Below, piece by piece: positions 34,810 through 46,807 of a stretch of 64,000 nt of DNA; within the stretch, counting starts at the first letter, position 1; each line of letters begins with the position of its first letter. Made by a program: the position numbers and the translations under genes. The notes beneath the pieces were generated by a model. It did not search any database, was not told the origin of the DNA, and saw nothing but the letters and a program-made list of their open reading frames with translations. The DNA is taken from the NCBI GenBank assembly GCA_023014365.1, contig JAEBUN010000002.1, positions 2,170,001 to 2,234,000 on the forward strand, given 5' to 3'. Origin of the DNA: Lepiota brunneoincarnata (Eukaryota; Basidiomycota; Agaricomycetes; Agaricales; Agaricaceae).

Positions 34810-36623
34810 TCATGCAGGGGTGATAGAAAACCACCTGTTGAAAATATTTTCGGGGTCATACCTCCTCTTGATCCCCTGTAAAGCCTGATAATTTTCCCCA
34901 AAAGCGACTTTCGCTTTATCCCTCACCTCGTCGTCAACCCCCGCAATACCCTCCGGGTCTAAATCGCAATGCAGTCAACGTCAGAGGGAGAACACAAGTG
35001 AATAGAGTGGTATTACCATAATTGCTGTAACCAAAACTCTTGTCATCCTCCAGCTTCAATTTTCCACCGGCAGCGAGAAGAGCAATCTCATGACCCAGCG
35101 ACCTCGCTTCTTCGACCTTATCGGGGGAGTCAGTATTTCCGGGCCATCCCAAGTAGATCAGACAGTTGGGGTTGGCAAATCGACGGTGTGGAGTCTTGTT
35201 TGCAGGAATAGAAGTGATTTTTTGAAGGGGCAGCCACTCGTGCAGGACATGCACAGTGAACCTGCCTGCTTGCAGGATCTCGGTGGCCTTGGCCTGGACC
35301 CTGGCGAGCACCTCGTAGTTGGGGCCTTCATGTGCCAATCCTTTCCAGTAGACACCGTTACCATGGACTACGTTGGGGTTCTGCGCTCAAGATTCGTAAT
35401 CAGCCTTGGATGGACCTCGGAGGCTGGCAGCAGGCGCACTTGAAAACCGTTGAGTTCCTCATATGGCATCTCCCTCGTCATATCCGCTAAGGGGCCTAAA
35501 CGAAGGTAGGGTTAAAATCATTTTTTGACACAAGGAGGGAATAGATGGACCGATTTCATAGAGCTTTTTAAATGCAGCTCTTCCTTCGACTTCGCTGCCA
35601 TTGTAGAAAACAACACAGACGATAACCGGCTGTGGTTGGTACACGAAGGCTTTTAATCAACATCAAACTCGGAGCAAGCAACATGCCTCACAGTTCTTTT
35701 TTCCGGGTCAGAAGTCAGTAGCACCACTAAGCCCTCCTTCGGACCGACATGAGGATACCACTCTGCTGCCATGTTCACAATATTCTGTAAAGCATTGGGG
35801 GGGAATATAAGGGCGCCGGCGAATACCGTCCTCCTCTGAGGGTGGAGGGCAAGCACGAATTCAGTGACGACCCCAAAGTTACAGCCGGCTCCCCGGACAC
35901 CAAAGAATAAGTCCGGGTTCTCTGTCTCGTTTGCTGTGTGAACGGAACCATCCGCACTGACGAGCGTAACCTAGGTGAAACAACATACAGTCATCAAGAG
36001 GAGGAGGATCGTTCAATATCACGATGCTACCTGGACTAGGTTGTCGATAGCCATGCCATGCTCGCCACTAAGCCAGCCAAAGCCACCTCCAAGGACAAGC
36101 CTAAGCACCAATCACAATGTTGCTCAGTCTTAGGTTAGATTAGATAATAATGATTGCGACTAACCCGCCTACACCGGTCTATATCACAATCAGCTCAGAT
36201 TCTGAGGAGATCACACAGGACACCCACATGATTTATGGTCCCACCAACGGTCGCTAGGCCGTGCTCGATTGCAGCTTTATCAACGGTCTCCCAGATTGCC
36301 CCCCCACCAACATAAGCCAATCTTTTCGTGGGGTCAATCCGAACACCGTTAAGATAGCGAGAAAGGTCGATCACGAGGCCGCCTTCAGCAGAAGAAGCAC
36401 CGCCAGGGTTGTGGCCGCCTCCGCGAATGGCGATCGGCAAGCGATGCTCTTTGGCATAGGATATCGCAACAGCTACATCAGCCTCATTCTTGACAAATAC
36501 CACGATAGCTGCCTTCTTCTCTGCATTACATGCCCAGCGACGGAGGGATTGCACGTATTCTGGGTGCTCCGGTGTAATGACGTCCCCCTTGACGCGGCTC
36601 CTGAGATTGGCAATGGTAGACAT
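34810..36623 (-). CDS. FAD-dependent berberine-bridge-type oxidase, copy 2
   Basis: A paralogue of the oxidase at 29318-31120. Starting at MSTIANLRSRVKGDVITPEH, it has PIAIRGGGHNPGGASS (covalent-FAD His), then YVGGGAIWETVDKAAIEHG and GGTINHVG. Next are [19 protein letters not shown] and [19 protein letters not shown]. The C-terminal BBE motif is RRYDPENIFNRWFSITPA, stop complement at 34810-34812. The middle (NANVVHGNG-like region near 35330, then LQAGRFTVHVLHEWLPLQK) is more diverged from copy 1 than the FAD domain. Intron positions after NHVG and after DNLVQ match copy 1. No signal peptide. Both copies may act on related small molecules; no substrate can be read from the sequence. Confidence 0.87.
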
Positions 36624-36659
36624 GGTTTGTCGAGGAGGCGCTGGGTGTGGCTACATCTG

Positions 36660-36666
36660 TATATAT
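36660..36666 (-). promoter_or_regulatory. TATA-like element of oxidase copy 2
   Basis: An alternating TATATA stretch 37 bases upstream of the ATG ending at 36623. The spacing is close to that of the TATA box in front of copy 1. Confidence 0.4.
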
Positions 36667-37453
36667 GCGGGTGTCTCGTTTGGCTTTAATTGGACCAACC
36701 AGCCCCACTTGCCTACAGTCTCGGGGCTTTGGCCACGCTCATTGCATTGGATATTCCACGGCCATAACTGTCAAGAAGACGCTGCCAAACTCGTGCCTGA
36801 CACGGGGCATCTCCACCATGCTGGATCCACCTGGACGACTGCGAAGACAGCACGGCTTTCATTTCCGGTGAATTCCCCTTCAACAGTGCACCTGTGCAGA
36901 AAGTGCGCAAACAAACCTCCTTCACGAACGTTGCAAGGTCCACCACCAACAATTTCTGCTTCTGAGTTAAATACCCCCGGAACTACTTCCCGAAGAAATC
37001 CGAGTCTCCCTTCTCGGCTGCGTTTCTCTTCTGCCTCGGGTCGGTTGCCACTTTTCCGGTTTACCCTCGTCTCGCAAACTACATTCCGAACATGGCTAGA
37101 ACAGACTCGCAAACAATGCTGTTACCGATAACAGCATTTCCACTTGGGGAGGCAAGAGATATTCCGGAATCTGGATCTGCTTGTGTTAAATGAGCCGAAA
37201 ACCCGCACTGTTCGCTGGAGTCCGATCTGGACGTCTAGCTGCCCCTCAACACAACCTCGAGGCAGCATCGAGGGGCAACAGCGTCTAGCTTCGTGGCCTC
37301 CTGGCCAAGTATATAAAAATCCTTCCCTTCCTCCTTCCGTCTCTACCCTCCCTTTCTTCCAGAAAGCTTCCCGTCTTAAAGCTAGCTGGTCTTAGCTCGC
37401 GTCCTTTCCCTTGACGGCGCTCCCAGTGTTATCATACCCGAGATTTTCTGGAA
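36667..37453. promoter_or_regulatory. divergent promoter region with TATA box and CT tract
   Basis: Nearly 800 bases between oxidase copy 2 and the plus-strand gene at 37454. A TATATAAAAA element at 37310-37319 is followed by a pyrimidine-rich tract (37321-37365). This arrangement is common in front of well-expressed fungal genes, and the distance to the ATG is about 135 bases. Long open frames at 36490-37131 (plus) and 36771-37112 (minus) have no family likeness and look like chance. Confidence 0.5.
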
Positions 37454-38453
37454 ATGGCTTACGGCGGGTACGACGGAGGTTTCACTCGCTCAATGTCCCG
37501 CCGCCCGTCAATGGGCTATGCGGTTTCCGCTCCAGCTGGCTATCCTCATGGAGGCTCCTATGCTGAACCTGGAATCCACGGCGATGTAAGTCACCTGCTT
37601 GATAACGTTAATATCATTCAGACTTACAGCCGCCAAATACGTAGTACCCCCAACCTTCTTACTCAATTTACGCTCCCCAACCAAGCAATGCCGTCGTTCC
37701 CATGAGCAGGCGGCTAACTGGTCCATGTATGTATTCTCCTCCCTGCCCATTATCTCTCCAGTTCTTAACTACGAAACACAGCCTACGATGACATGGACTA
37801 CGACACACCCTACTATGACGATCACCCCTACTCTCGCCCCATCACTCCCCACCCATTGACACCGCACATCCCCGCTGGCATTGTTACAATCCCACCCCCG
37901 CTGCGACACCGCAGGCACTCTACCGTCTCATTCGTATCACCAGGGCGCGACTCCTACTCTAGCTACAGACATGGGCGGGCCGGCTCCCTACATATTAAGT
38001 TTAAACGCAAGGGTTCATTTATGGCTGGAATCGGTCTCGACGAGGCCCAGTCGCATATGCGGTTGTCGAATAATGATGCATATACGATCCATGATCTGCA
38101 CGCGGATGCGAGGGGGAGAATCTTATTACGGGTCAAGGTAGGTTGTTTCCAGTTCGTGGATCGATTGAGGGTTCTGAAATATCTTAGTGGGTTGGATATT
38201 CTTCGTTGACCTACGAGATCCCGCTGGATACATATGATGGTCGTGTCAACTTGACGACGCTCGCAAGACGAGTGTCAAGAGCTTGTGTTCATTACTTGCA
38301 GGTGGGTCTTGGAACGCCTATCGCTTATTCCTCGATGCTGACGGTATTCCGAGTCAGGCTAATGTTATCCCAGTCCTATGGGACAGGGTGGAATTGCACC
38401 ATCTCGAGGAAGTGTCATTTGGGGTTTGGCAACCTATGCTTTCCACTCGGTAG
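37454..38453 (+). CDS. basidiomycete-specific protein, unknown function
   Basis: Spliced product: MAYGGYDGGFTRSMSRRPSM at the start, a Tyr/Gly/Pro-rich disordered half with YDDMDYDTPYYDDHPYS, then a folded C-terminal half. That half includes HIKFKRKGSFMAGIGLDEAQ, then SSLTYEIPLDTYDGRVNLTT, then LARRVSRACVHYLQ. After an intron it continues with IPVLWDRVELHHLEEVSFG and ends VWQPMLSTR, stop at 38451-38453. I believe this C-terminal block belongs to a conserved Agaricomycete domain of unknown function (possibly the one catalogued as DUF6741). Four introns with good GT-AG ends. The TATA box and CT tract upstream suggest strong expression. Confidence 0.72.
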
Positions 38454-38653
38454 ACAATTGTCAGCAATTGTCCTCTCGGAGATGTAACCTTTCCAATCTT
38501 ATGGTCTTCGTGGATCCTTTACTATGATGCCACCGTGTAGTTTTAGAACATCCCAAATACCAGCTTGTTTCCAGGTTCCACAAATATGCTTTAAATTATT
38601 AGCGGGGGAATATTATAGATATACACCAGAATTCCCGGAGCCGAGCACAAATA

Positions 38654-40282
38654 CTAGGCTGAGAAAGGGTTACACTGACACACAGCTCCCTTGACTGCAA
38701 AACTCGCCACACTTCCCAACACCAACCCTCCAACCAAACAGAAGCTTGCCACGGTCGCCGCAACATCTACATCCTCCACCCGTCCCCTCAACCTCGGATT
38801 GTGCTCGATGGAAGAAGCGCTCATCATGCACAAACTCGAAACATAACCGTTCGACCAACCAAACACGAACAAAATGAGCATGAACATCCAGTCTGAGTTG
38901 ATTATAGGATCGGAAGTCGTCGACGTAGAAGGTCGCTGAACGTTGCACATTAGGAAGAGTGGGATGAAGAGTGTGCGGGCCAGTGACATCCCAAGAAGGC
39001 GTCTACGGGACCAGATGAGGAAGCGGGGGAAAGAACAGACATATCGGCCAAGGAAATCTCCAGCGTTGAACATGAGGAAATGAATAGAGCTGAAGACCAG
39101 GGGATGGGTCTTGGGGTTCACAGGCGAGATGGAGGTGGTGATAGGAGGGTAAACGGCCTGCGAGGGTGGGGTGAATTTTGCTCATTCCGCAGGAGAAGCA
39201 GATAATACTTACTAAGGTGATCAGGAAGACATACGCCACAGCAATTTCGTAAGTGATGTTGAGCTTGAACACCCGAAGAACTTGCCGCCTGTCACCAGCT
39301 GCCTCGTTTCGTCCTCGTGAAATGGACGGCTGAGGCGAATCAGCATCCAATGCAGTGTAGTGGGATTTGGCGGCTTGGCGTTCCAAGGGTGCTGCGACAG
39401 CCTTGTAGGACGGCATGGCAATGAGCCAGGTATGGGCGCCTGCGCTGACCACGAGAAAGAGTGTCGATAAGGTAAAGAAGATGAATGCGGACTGTTCCTC
39501 TGCGGATCCATCACTGACGAGTGTAATCGGTTTGTTCCATGTTGATATTGTAGCACTGATAACTTGAACAGTGCTAACTGCGACTGCGACCGCAGCCTGG
39601 CCTGCCATCATGGCCTGCATAGCAGTGGGGCCGAACAACGAAGCGACGGCGATGACGGCGGTCATGAGATACGAACCTGTAGCTGCTTGAATCGCCCCAT
39701 TGACTATAACAAAAGTGAAGAATACCCCGTGGGGGACAACGAAGAACGTGCTGATGACAAGAAGGAAGGTTAGTGTCATTAGCCAGATGATAGCCAGCCT
39801 CGTCCGTCTTGAGGGACTAGTCTAGAGCAACATAGTTGGTCATGGGCATTCCAGAGCACGAGGGCCGACTAACGTGTTTGGATGTAACAGTTGCATGTGC
39901 AAGGAAGGTGAAGTTGGCAGCAGTGCATGAAATCGAGAGGTAGGAGCTAAATGTATGTTCCAGCCCTGATGCAGCGAGCCGATTCAAAAAAAACGGTGTC
40001 GCAGTGATGACAACTACGAATGGCCACCAGTATTGAGTGTGTGGCGCCATATTCAACGAAATAACACACACCATTCCATGGTAGTAACACAGCGCATCCC
40101 AAGATGAAAAATATCCACTTAATTCTCGAGTCGACAAGGCTGTCAGTTGACGGTGTTATCCGCGGTTGGCTAGTCTCGACATCCTCGTCAGCTTGATCCT
40201 GGTCTAGGGGCACGGACTCGGGGCCTTGGGGTATGGGGCGGTAGAGGGCGTCTATGGACAGGGAGCGAGCCCGAGACGGCAT
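38654..40282 (-). CDS. equilibrative nucleoside transporter (SLC29/Fun26 type)
   Basis: A membrane protein with about eleven helices. A polar N-terminus (MPSRARSLSIDALYRPIPQG) leads to WIFFILGCAVLLPWN, the usual first-helix motif of the family. Later segments include GAIQAATGSYLMTAVIAVAS and FGPTAMQAMMAGQAAVAVAV, the strongly conserved helix 4-5 region of ENT proteins. The C-terminal half shows FLMFNAGDFLGRYVCSFPRF, the family's GDxxGR motif, and FVFGWSNGYVSSLCMM. The end reads VKGAVCQCNPFSA at 38654. The start ATG ends at 40282; an in-frame ATG ending at 40348 is possible. Yeast Fun26 works in the vacuole; location here cannot be read. It converges on the gene at 37454-38453. Confidence 0.9.
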
Positions 40283-40463
40283 CGTGCTAGTGGTGCGAGT
40301 AGTATAAGGGAAAGGAGGGAATCTAACGGTGATGGTATTTGCGTCCAAACCAGGGGTCTATTAAGTTGCGAGAAGAAATGACAGACAGACAGTTCCAAGT
40401 TAGTCACACTCGGGCAGTCAGGCACTCATCTTATGGATATTATAATTATAGCTAGACTACAGT

Positions 40464-41725
40464 TCAAATATCATTAGGTATAACCTGGTTACGACCCTCC
40501 TCGAGCACCATCTCGCTGAGTCGCCGCCTCTGTTGTACCTCCTTCCTCGCTTTCCTGGCGACTTTGCGCTCGAGGTTGGCCTTCTCTGCCCTATGCTTCC
40601 ACCTCATTTTCTTCCTCTCTTCTTTTTCATCCCTCAGCTGTGCGCGCCATTTGAACAACGCTTCCGCACGTGCCTCTTGAGGCTTACGCCCCTTGAGGTT
40701 CTTAAGCTCAGCGGCCATAATCTTGAAGAATAACAGCTTGGCACGTATCTTGTACTCTTTGAACCGTTTAAGTTTCTTCGCCTTGGAGTACGGATTAGAA
40801 AGCTCTTTGTGCAAGAACTGCTCAACTGGCGCGTTTTCATCAATAGTATCGCGTAGGTGGGGGTTGAATATCGATGCAAGAAAGGCATCTTCAGAGGTAC
40901 GGGGAAGAGGTCCATCCAGCGAAGGACTAAATTTTGGCGGTTGATATGTAACCTCCGAGACTACGTCGTGCCCCGTATCATAGCTTGTCGCTGAGAAGAG
41001 CGTGAGTATCAATCACATATATGACTAAAAGCACGAAAGCACATACGGTCTGGAAGCCGAACTCTCGGTGGTTGGGGCCAGGGTATAGGAATTCGTTCTC
41101 CGTTGCCTTCAGGAAGAGCGGGGACGGTACTAGTCGCAAACCGCTGCCAGTCAAAGCGCCGGAGAAACGGATTCCAGAACGGTGCCGAGGTACCTAGTCG
41201 CTTCGCAAAGACACTATGAAACACGCTTCAGCATAGGGTGAATCGAGCCTCTGGATAACGTACGGGATAATCTCTGCCTCAGTCGAGCCGAGTGGAGGAG
41301 GAAATTCAAAGCTGCCCAGGAACAGCTGGCACCGCGAATAGTGATAGTTTTTGTTGCTCTTAACCTTGTCCGATTCCTTGTTCTATGTGTGATGCGGCAA
41401 CCGTCAATACCAGGGTTCAGTACAAGGGATTACATCCACTCACCACGACGCCCTTCACGAACACTCTATTGCTAACTTTGTTGATGCTTAACACCTCGTG
41501 CAGAGTGTTCGTCTTGTCCCCTAACAGGCGAACCTGGTCTCCGGGCACTACATTCCAGTGCTTGATCCTATCTTTTGGCCTCACAGATTTTATGACGGGA
41601 TCGCGGATGCTATATCGCTTCAGCCACTTCTTTGGGAAGGGGAGCATATGGCGGAAGTTGGTTGTCCATGGTGAGTTGGTCGCCCCGCGTATAAGCTGCT
41701 GCCGCGTGAGGATCTTATAGGCCAT
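40464..41725 (-). CDS. mitochondrial large ribosomal subunit protein uL24m
   Basis: The start MAYKILTRQQLIRGATNSPW leads to a KOW motif, HWNVVPGDQVRLLGDK, then NTLHEVLSINKVSNRVFVKG, as in L24-type ribosomal proteins. Later exons carry LPEGNGERIPIPWPQPPRVR and a long basic helical C-terminus (KANLERKVARKARKEVQQRR), ending EEGRNQVIPNDI at 40464. At about 330 residues it is far longer than bacterial L24, which fits fungal mitochondrial versions (Mrpl40 in yeast). Three introns. The weakly conserved tail is typical of mitoribosomal proteins. Confidence 0.82.
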
Positions 41726-42014
41726 AAGACACCTGAGTCTGCGTGCAAGTAGGGAACAAAACTAGAGAGTGCCAGTTGGCGACAGTTGCACAGTAGAAAC
41801 GGGGTAGTGGCTTCCGTCAGTTCGCCGCGTCGAGTCCCAAAAAAAGTGTCAGTCACATGACTCGCATGTGCAATACACATTGTAAAGCTATATTCTATCT
41901 AATATTACCCAACAGCCACAGGTTTCGCACCACTCCACGCGGTTGACGAGGAACTGGGTTCCTCGGACTCGAGAGTCTGGCGAGTATCAGTAAGCCCCTG
42001 TCTAGCCGAGAAAG

Positions 42015-44352
42015 TCAAGTAAAACTTGCCTCCAAGAGCATTCCAAGCACTTGATCAACTTCAGAGGGCGGCACACCACCACACCCAGCACCAATCAACC
42101 TTCTATACTCGCCCATCCGCCCACTTGTTCCCGCTTCTGCCTGGAACCCAACCAGTTCATCGAACATGGTCTTCCTCTTTTTCCTGCACTCCATGATTTC
42201 CCCTTTCAGCTGATCACAAGCCGTCTTCAAATCCTCTGGATCCGTCGGTATATCCGAGTGCAGCGCAATCAAGTCTGCAATATCTTCTGTCGCTTTGCGC
42301 TTCCCCTTAACTTTCTCAGTCGAATCAATACCCTCCATCTCATCTTCAAACTCGTACTGCATCGTGGATTCCGTCAACACCAGTTCCCCGTCCGCTGCAT
42401 CCCGGATTGTCTTTTCTCGCATTTCCTCTGCTTTAACCCATTTCTCCCATCCCAACCTGTACCGCCTCCCCATCTTCGATAGTAGTTCGCTCTCAAGATT
42501 CTGCAGCGATGTCTTTGTCTGTCCTAGCCCCTCCGCTTGCGCCTTAAGCTGATTAACTGTCCGTTGACTCTCCAGAATCTCTGCTTGAATATTGGTAAGC
42601 AGAGCCTGTGCCTGATTCATATCTCTCTCCTTGTCTCGCAGCTCCTGGTCAAAAGACGCGGCCAGACTGTCCAGCATGGTCGCCATGTCATTCACACATC
42701 GCGTGCTCGCCCGCTGAGCAGCAACTGAATGATGAAGTGGGGGACGGTCCCCATTAGCAGGTGCGAATGCATAGTTGGAAATAGTAGTATGTGCTGGTGG
42801 ATACGCAGCTTGCGCGTTTCGGAACGACATAGCGATGGCACGAGATGTGGGCACGGGTGAAGAGCGGAATTTTTCGTCTTCTAAAATATAGTCCTCTGCA
42901 CTTTTGCCATCACCATTAACAATTTTCGGATCGGCACCATGGTCGATGAGAAGTTTCACAAGACGTTTACTGCGGCATCTTGCTGCCATAGTCAGCGCCG
43001 TCTCGCCGTCCTCGTCTTGGAAATTGATGACATCCGCCAGTTCTTGTGGATAGTCCGCCAGCCTGGAAAGTATGGTTTCCATGTAGTACCGAGCTGCGTG
43101 TGTCTTGCCCTTCGTCATAGCGACGTCTACGACATGGTGAAATACAGTCCGGTTATAGTTGTCGATATTCAGGGTCGATCGGTGGAGTAATTCGTAAAGC
43201 TCTGGAAATTTACGCACGTCGTAGTTGTTTGCAAACATCACACTACGCATTAGCGCAGTTTGACCGGCTTTGTTGACCTTAAAGATGTCTGCCCCGGCCG
43301 TAAGGAGTAATTTGACGATCCGAATGCGACCCATCGCGCACGCCCAATGCAAGGATGTATGGCCATCATCATCAATGGCCATGTTGGAGTCGAAATCCGA
43401 GGGTGGGTTAATCAAAACTGGGGGGATCTGATTCGAGTCCGAAATGAAGTATTCCAGAATCTGGTCTCCATATGTCCTCGCGTCGTTGCCACCGTTCACC
43501 CTTGTCTCGTCTTCCGACATGCCTTCGAGGCCATCCTCGTTAGTGCGATGCCTACTCCGCCGTGTGGATATACGACCGCCATCGCCTCCAGTAGTTTCGA
43601 ATGAAGCCTCAGGACTGTTTATAGGGGATGGCGTGCGCGAGCTAGAGGATGCTTCTGATGGTGATGGCGTCATTGAGCCATCCTCCGAGCCACGTCCTGA
43701 GAGACTTTCACGATCCGAATCCTCGCCAACAGGTTCTTGTACGCTCCTCCGGGTTGAACGCGTGCTAATCATGGTGTTAGTAGTACCTTGGTCCACGGGA
43801 GCTCGGCGAGCTGGTCGTGTTACCGCGTTGGATGCCAGATGCTTCGGCGCGAGTGGGGGGCTCTTCGCAGCAGGTTGGAATTCAATTATAGGCCGTAATA
43901 GCTGCTCGCAGTTGTATTGCTTTGCCAATGCTAAACCCCTTTCCAATGGAATCCAAGTACCTAGCCACAATGAAGATCAAACAGGTCGAGAGTTGAGGTG
44001 GAACATCAAACGTACCTTGGTACTTGCCATAACCACCTTGAACCTTTTCGTGTAGTCCCTTTTGAACCTCTCGCTCCAGAACGCGAGTACGCTGGGGTTT
44101 ATCAAAACCAGCCACCTTCAATATTTGTGTCGCGTTCAACCACGAGTCATCCCGTCGTCGCATCACTGCGACCCCCTTGCACATCCTGATACCCCATATG
44201 TCAGTAAGCACGCGTTGGTCTCGCGTATTGAAAGTCTTACATTTCATAGACGGGTATCCCACTATATGTGGCCTGGAAGGACATTACATTAGTCAACTTC
44301 ACGACGCGCTGGAGCAAAGATTCTGCACCTTGAATATTTGAGCATCCGGCAT
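42015..44352 (-). CDS. MBP1: APSES/KilA-N transcription factor, Mbp1-type DNA-binding subunit of MBF
   Basis: Mbp1 binds ACGCGT boxes and drives G1/S genes. Exon 1 is 24 nt ([11 protein letters not shown] ending at 44352) and exon 2 is 33 nt ([11 protein letters not shown]). Exon 3 has [20 protein letters not shown], then [20 protein letters not shown] and [13 protein letters not shown], the APSES DNA-binding domain (about residues 1-110). Ankyrin repeats follow (about 43350-42900; [40 protein letters not shown]). The C-terminus is helical ([20 protein letters not shown]), the expected heterodimer region for a Swi6/Cdc10-like partner. The frame is open upstream to an ATG ending at 44496, but the shorter start matches the family. 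An ACGCGT lies in an early intron at 44210. Confidence 0.9.
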
Positions 44353-44742
44353 CGTTGTGGTGGATTTATAAGTACCGGGGAGTTGGCGGGTGCACTCTTC
44401 CGAAGGCGCAACTGGCACTCTTGATCCCAGACCAGTAGGCTTGTCACTCGAAGTGTCGAAGGTGAGCTTGAAGCGTGAGGCAATACATAAGGACAAACAA
44501 GGTGCGCTCTATGTAACATCACTAGATATTTATTGGGCACCTTACAAAATCGCAGGTGGTTAGGGGCCCACCTAATTCGTAAAATTCAAGGTAGCAATGT
44601 CATATCAACCTATATATTTCCCTGGTGGATTGGGCTTGTATTCATACATTATGTCGACATCATGCAGTACTTTGTATTATTCGGATCAATATAAGGAAAC
44701 TTGGTCTCTCACATAAACGATCTATCTCGTCTGCCTTGGACT
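44353..44742. promoter_or_regulatory. upstream region of MBP1 and 3' flank of the P450 gene
   Basis: About 390 bases, AT-rich near 44590-44720. No ACGCGT box and no clear TATA box at a usual distance were seen. Nothing else recognised. Confidence 0.35.
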
Positions 44743-46807
44743 TTATTCATACGAAATCATCTCTCCTCTCCTCCTGAGGCGTATTTTCGCGTGAGTGTTC
44801 GGCGTATTCGCAGCACCGATCCACAGGTCAGGCGGCCTATACTGACCGCCTTCTAATTCTAAATCATAGTGAAGAACAAGGTGAGCGGCAATGGACTTGA
44901 GAACTTGCAGTGCCATCATACGCCCTGGACTTTAAAACGAGATTAGTATCCTGCACATGATTAATCCGTCGAGAGATCCCACCAAGCGTGCCGGCCATAT
45001 CCAAAAACCATACGTTGCGGGTTCGGGCGCGAAAAATCCTTGCTTGCGTTATCCTCGCTCCGTGTGAATCGAAACCCCTTGAACTTGTGGGCTTCGACGT
45101 AGTTATTCTTGAGAAGGGATTCAGTCCTATGGGTCCCAAGCACATTCTGAGAAACCTCTCACGTTGCTGACATTTATCGCCGGTCCTGGGACAGCAATCG
45201 TCGAGCCCACAGGTATCACTGTCCCATCAGGGAATGTGAAATCCTTCACAACCTTGCGTACCATTATGTCTGTCCAGCCGAACTCGTATGTAGCCGAAAG
45301 TGGGAAATCAAGTACCATCAAACTTACAAGCGCTGTGCGCCGACAATCTTTGAGATTCTTTAATGAAACTATCGAGCTTTTTCATCATTTTGAAAGCGCT
45401 TGGGGTCCAGCCAAGATTTGCTGCAGCATTCTCAACTTCGGGCCGTATTTCTGCGACCTCATTGGGAGAAATTGCAAGGTCGAACAGAAGGTGAGTTAGA
45501 GCCTGTAGCATGAAACGATGATCAGGTATATTGAGCGGAAAGGCCTGATGATATATACCAGGGTAGTGGAATGGTCGGCTGTCATTTTCACGGCAAGGAG
45601 ACGGGTTGCAGCATCTCTTAGAGAGTAGGTCCCTTGAGCGGAAACAAGCATTTCGAGAAATGTGCACTGGTGCATAGAGTGAGCGGGCGCGAGAGACGGT
45701 GTTGACGTAAATACCTGCTCGCGACCTTCTGAGCCTTCGGACACTGAGGATTCAGAGAGAATATGGTTTAACACAGTAGTTGCAGCTCGAATGTCATTCG
45801 GTATTGAGGTAAGGTAGCGAAGGCCAAGGCTTGATAACGTCTCAGAACAAGACGTTGAAAAATCTCGATGGGGGTACTTGCCATTTCAAGGGAGGTGGAA
45901 ATAGTTTAAGCAAGTGGGAGGTTGTGATTAGGTTGCTCGTGAATCTTTCGCAGATGGCATCGAGATTTTTACTGTGTTCTGCGAGGAAATGTCAGATGGT
46001 GAAATCTCTCATATTCGCCGACTCCTTCACGAAGCACCCACTCGAAGGGGGTCCAACCAGCACCCTACTGTTAGCTCTCTGAACGAGATGCTTTGCAAGG
46101 CTGAATGTTGAGATGGTCGTCACACCTGTACCCCTCGTGTAAGTGACCCAGGCGCATATGAGCACAGTTCATAATACCGAAACTCGATTCGATACGCTCC
46201 TCCAGAGCAACTTCGATCAGTCGATGTATTTCCGGAACGAGGGCTCCTGCACTTCGAGTTAGGGGGGATCGTATCAAATCGATATGAAATGGATTTTCGC
46301 GAATAGCGTTTCCTAGCAAGTAATCAGTTTGGAGAGTCTGGAAACAATGTCAATCAATATCAGAAGACGCCCAAGGGAATTCGCGGGACCTCAGCAATTG
46401 CTTCATTAAAGGACAACTCCTCGGAGGCTTTGGCTAATGCATCTATGAGCGTCGGGTGATTGACGAGTATGATCCAGGTGCGAAAGGTAGGTATCTTGAA
46501 GAAAGATTGATCGCGCTACTGGGTAATATCAGTGTGTTTTGGGTGCACATGGCGAAACGTCGCTTTCCTTTTCATATCCCTCTTGGATCATTCCGCGGGC
46601 ATCGAAAATGTACCGAAATGCTCCAACATAGCTGCCGAAAATTCCACCTGGGCCAACCGTCGGTATTCGCCCTAGCTGGGTGTGTGGTTTGTTGGTAAGA
46701 AAGAAGATCCAGCTGCGTCTACCCACATGTTTGTTTTCCCTGGGTAACGAGGACCAAAGGATGCAAGAAGCTAGAAAACCCAGTACCAGAAGCAAAAGGA
46801 CTAGCAT
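44743..46807 (-). CDS. cytochrome P450 monooxygenase
   Basis: A membrane-anchored P450. The start MLVLLLLVLGFLASCILW is the anchor helix, followed by the proline-containing segment with LGRIPTVGPGGIFGSYVGAF. The I-helix reads LLAVKMTADHSTTL; an intron then leads to ALTHLLFDLAISPNEVAEIR. The K-helix ExxR is FIKESQRL. The heme loop is FGYGRHA|C|PGRMM, and the heme-ligand cysteine codon is split TG|T by the intron 44930-44982. Read without splicing, the loop runs into a stop and the gene looks broken. The end is RRRGEMISYE, stop complement at 44743-44745. About ten introns. The HACPGR form of the heme loop is common in fungal secondary-metabolism P450s. Substrate unknown; no biosynthetic core gene is visible nearby. 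Confidence 0.87.

Noticed and set aside
36490..37131. 213-codon plus-strand open frame
   Set aside because: It overlaps the start of oxidase copy 2 in antisense and a promoter region; composition is not protein-like.
44950..45000. truncated P450 ending in FGYGRHAWWDLSTD
   Set aside because: This is intron read-through; splicing at 44930-44982 gives HACPGRMM and a full C-terminus.
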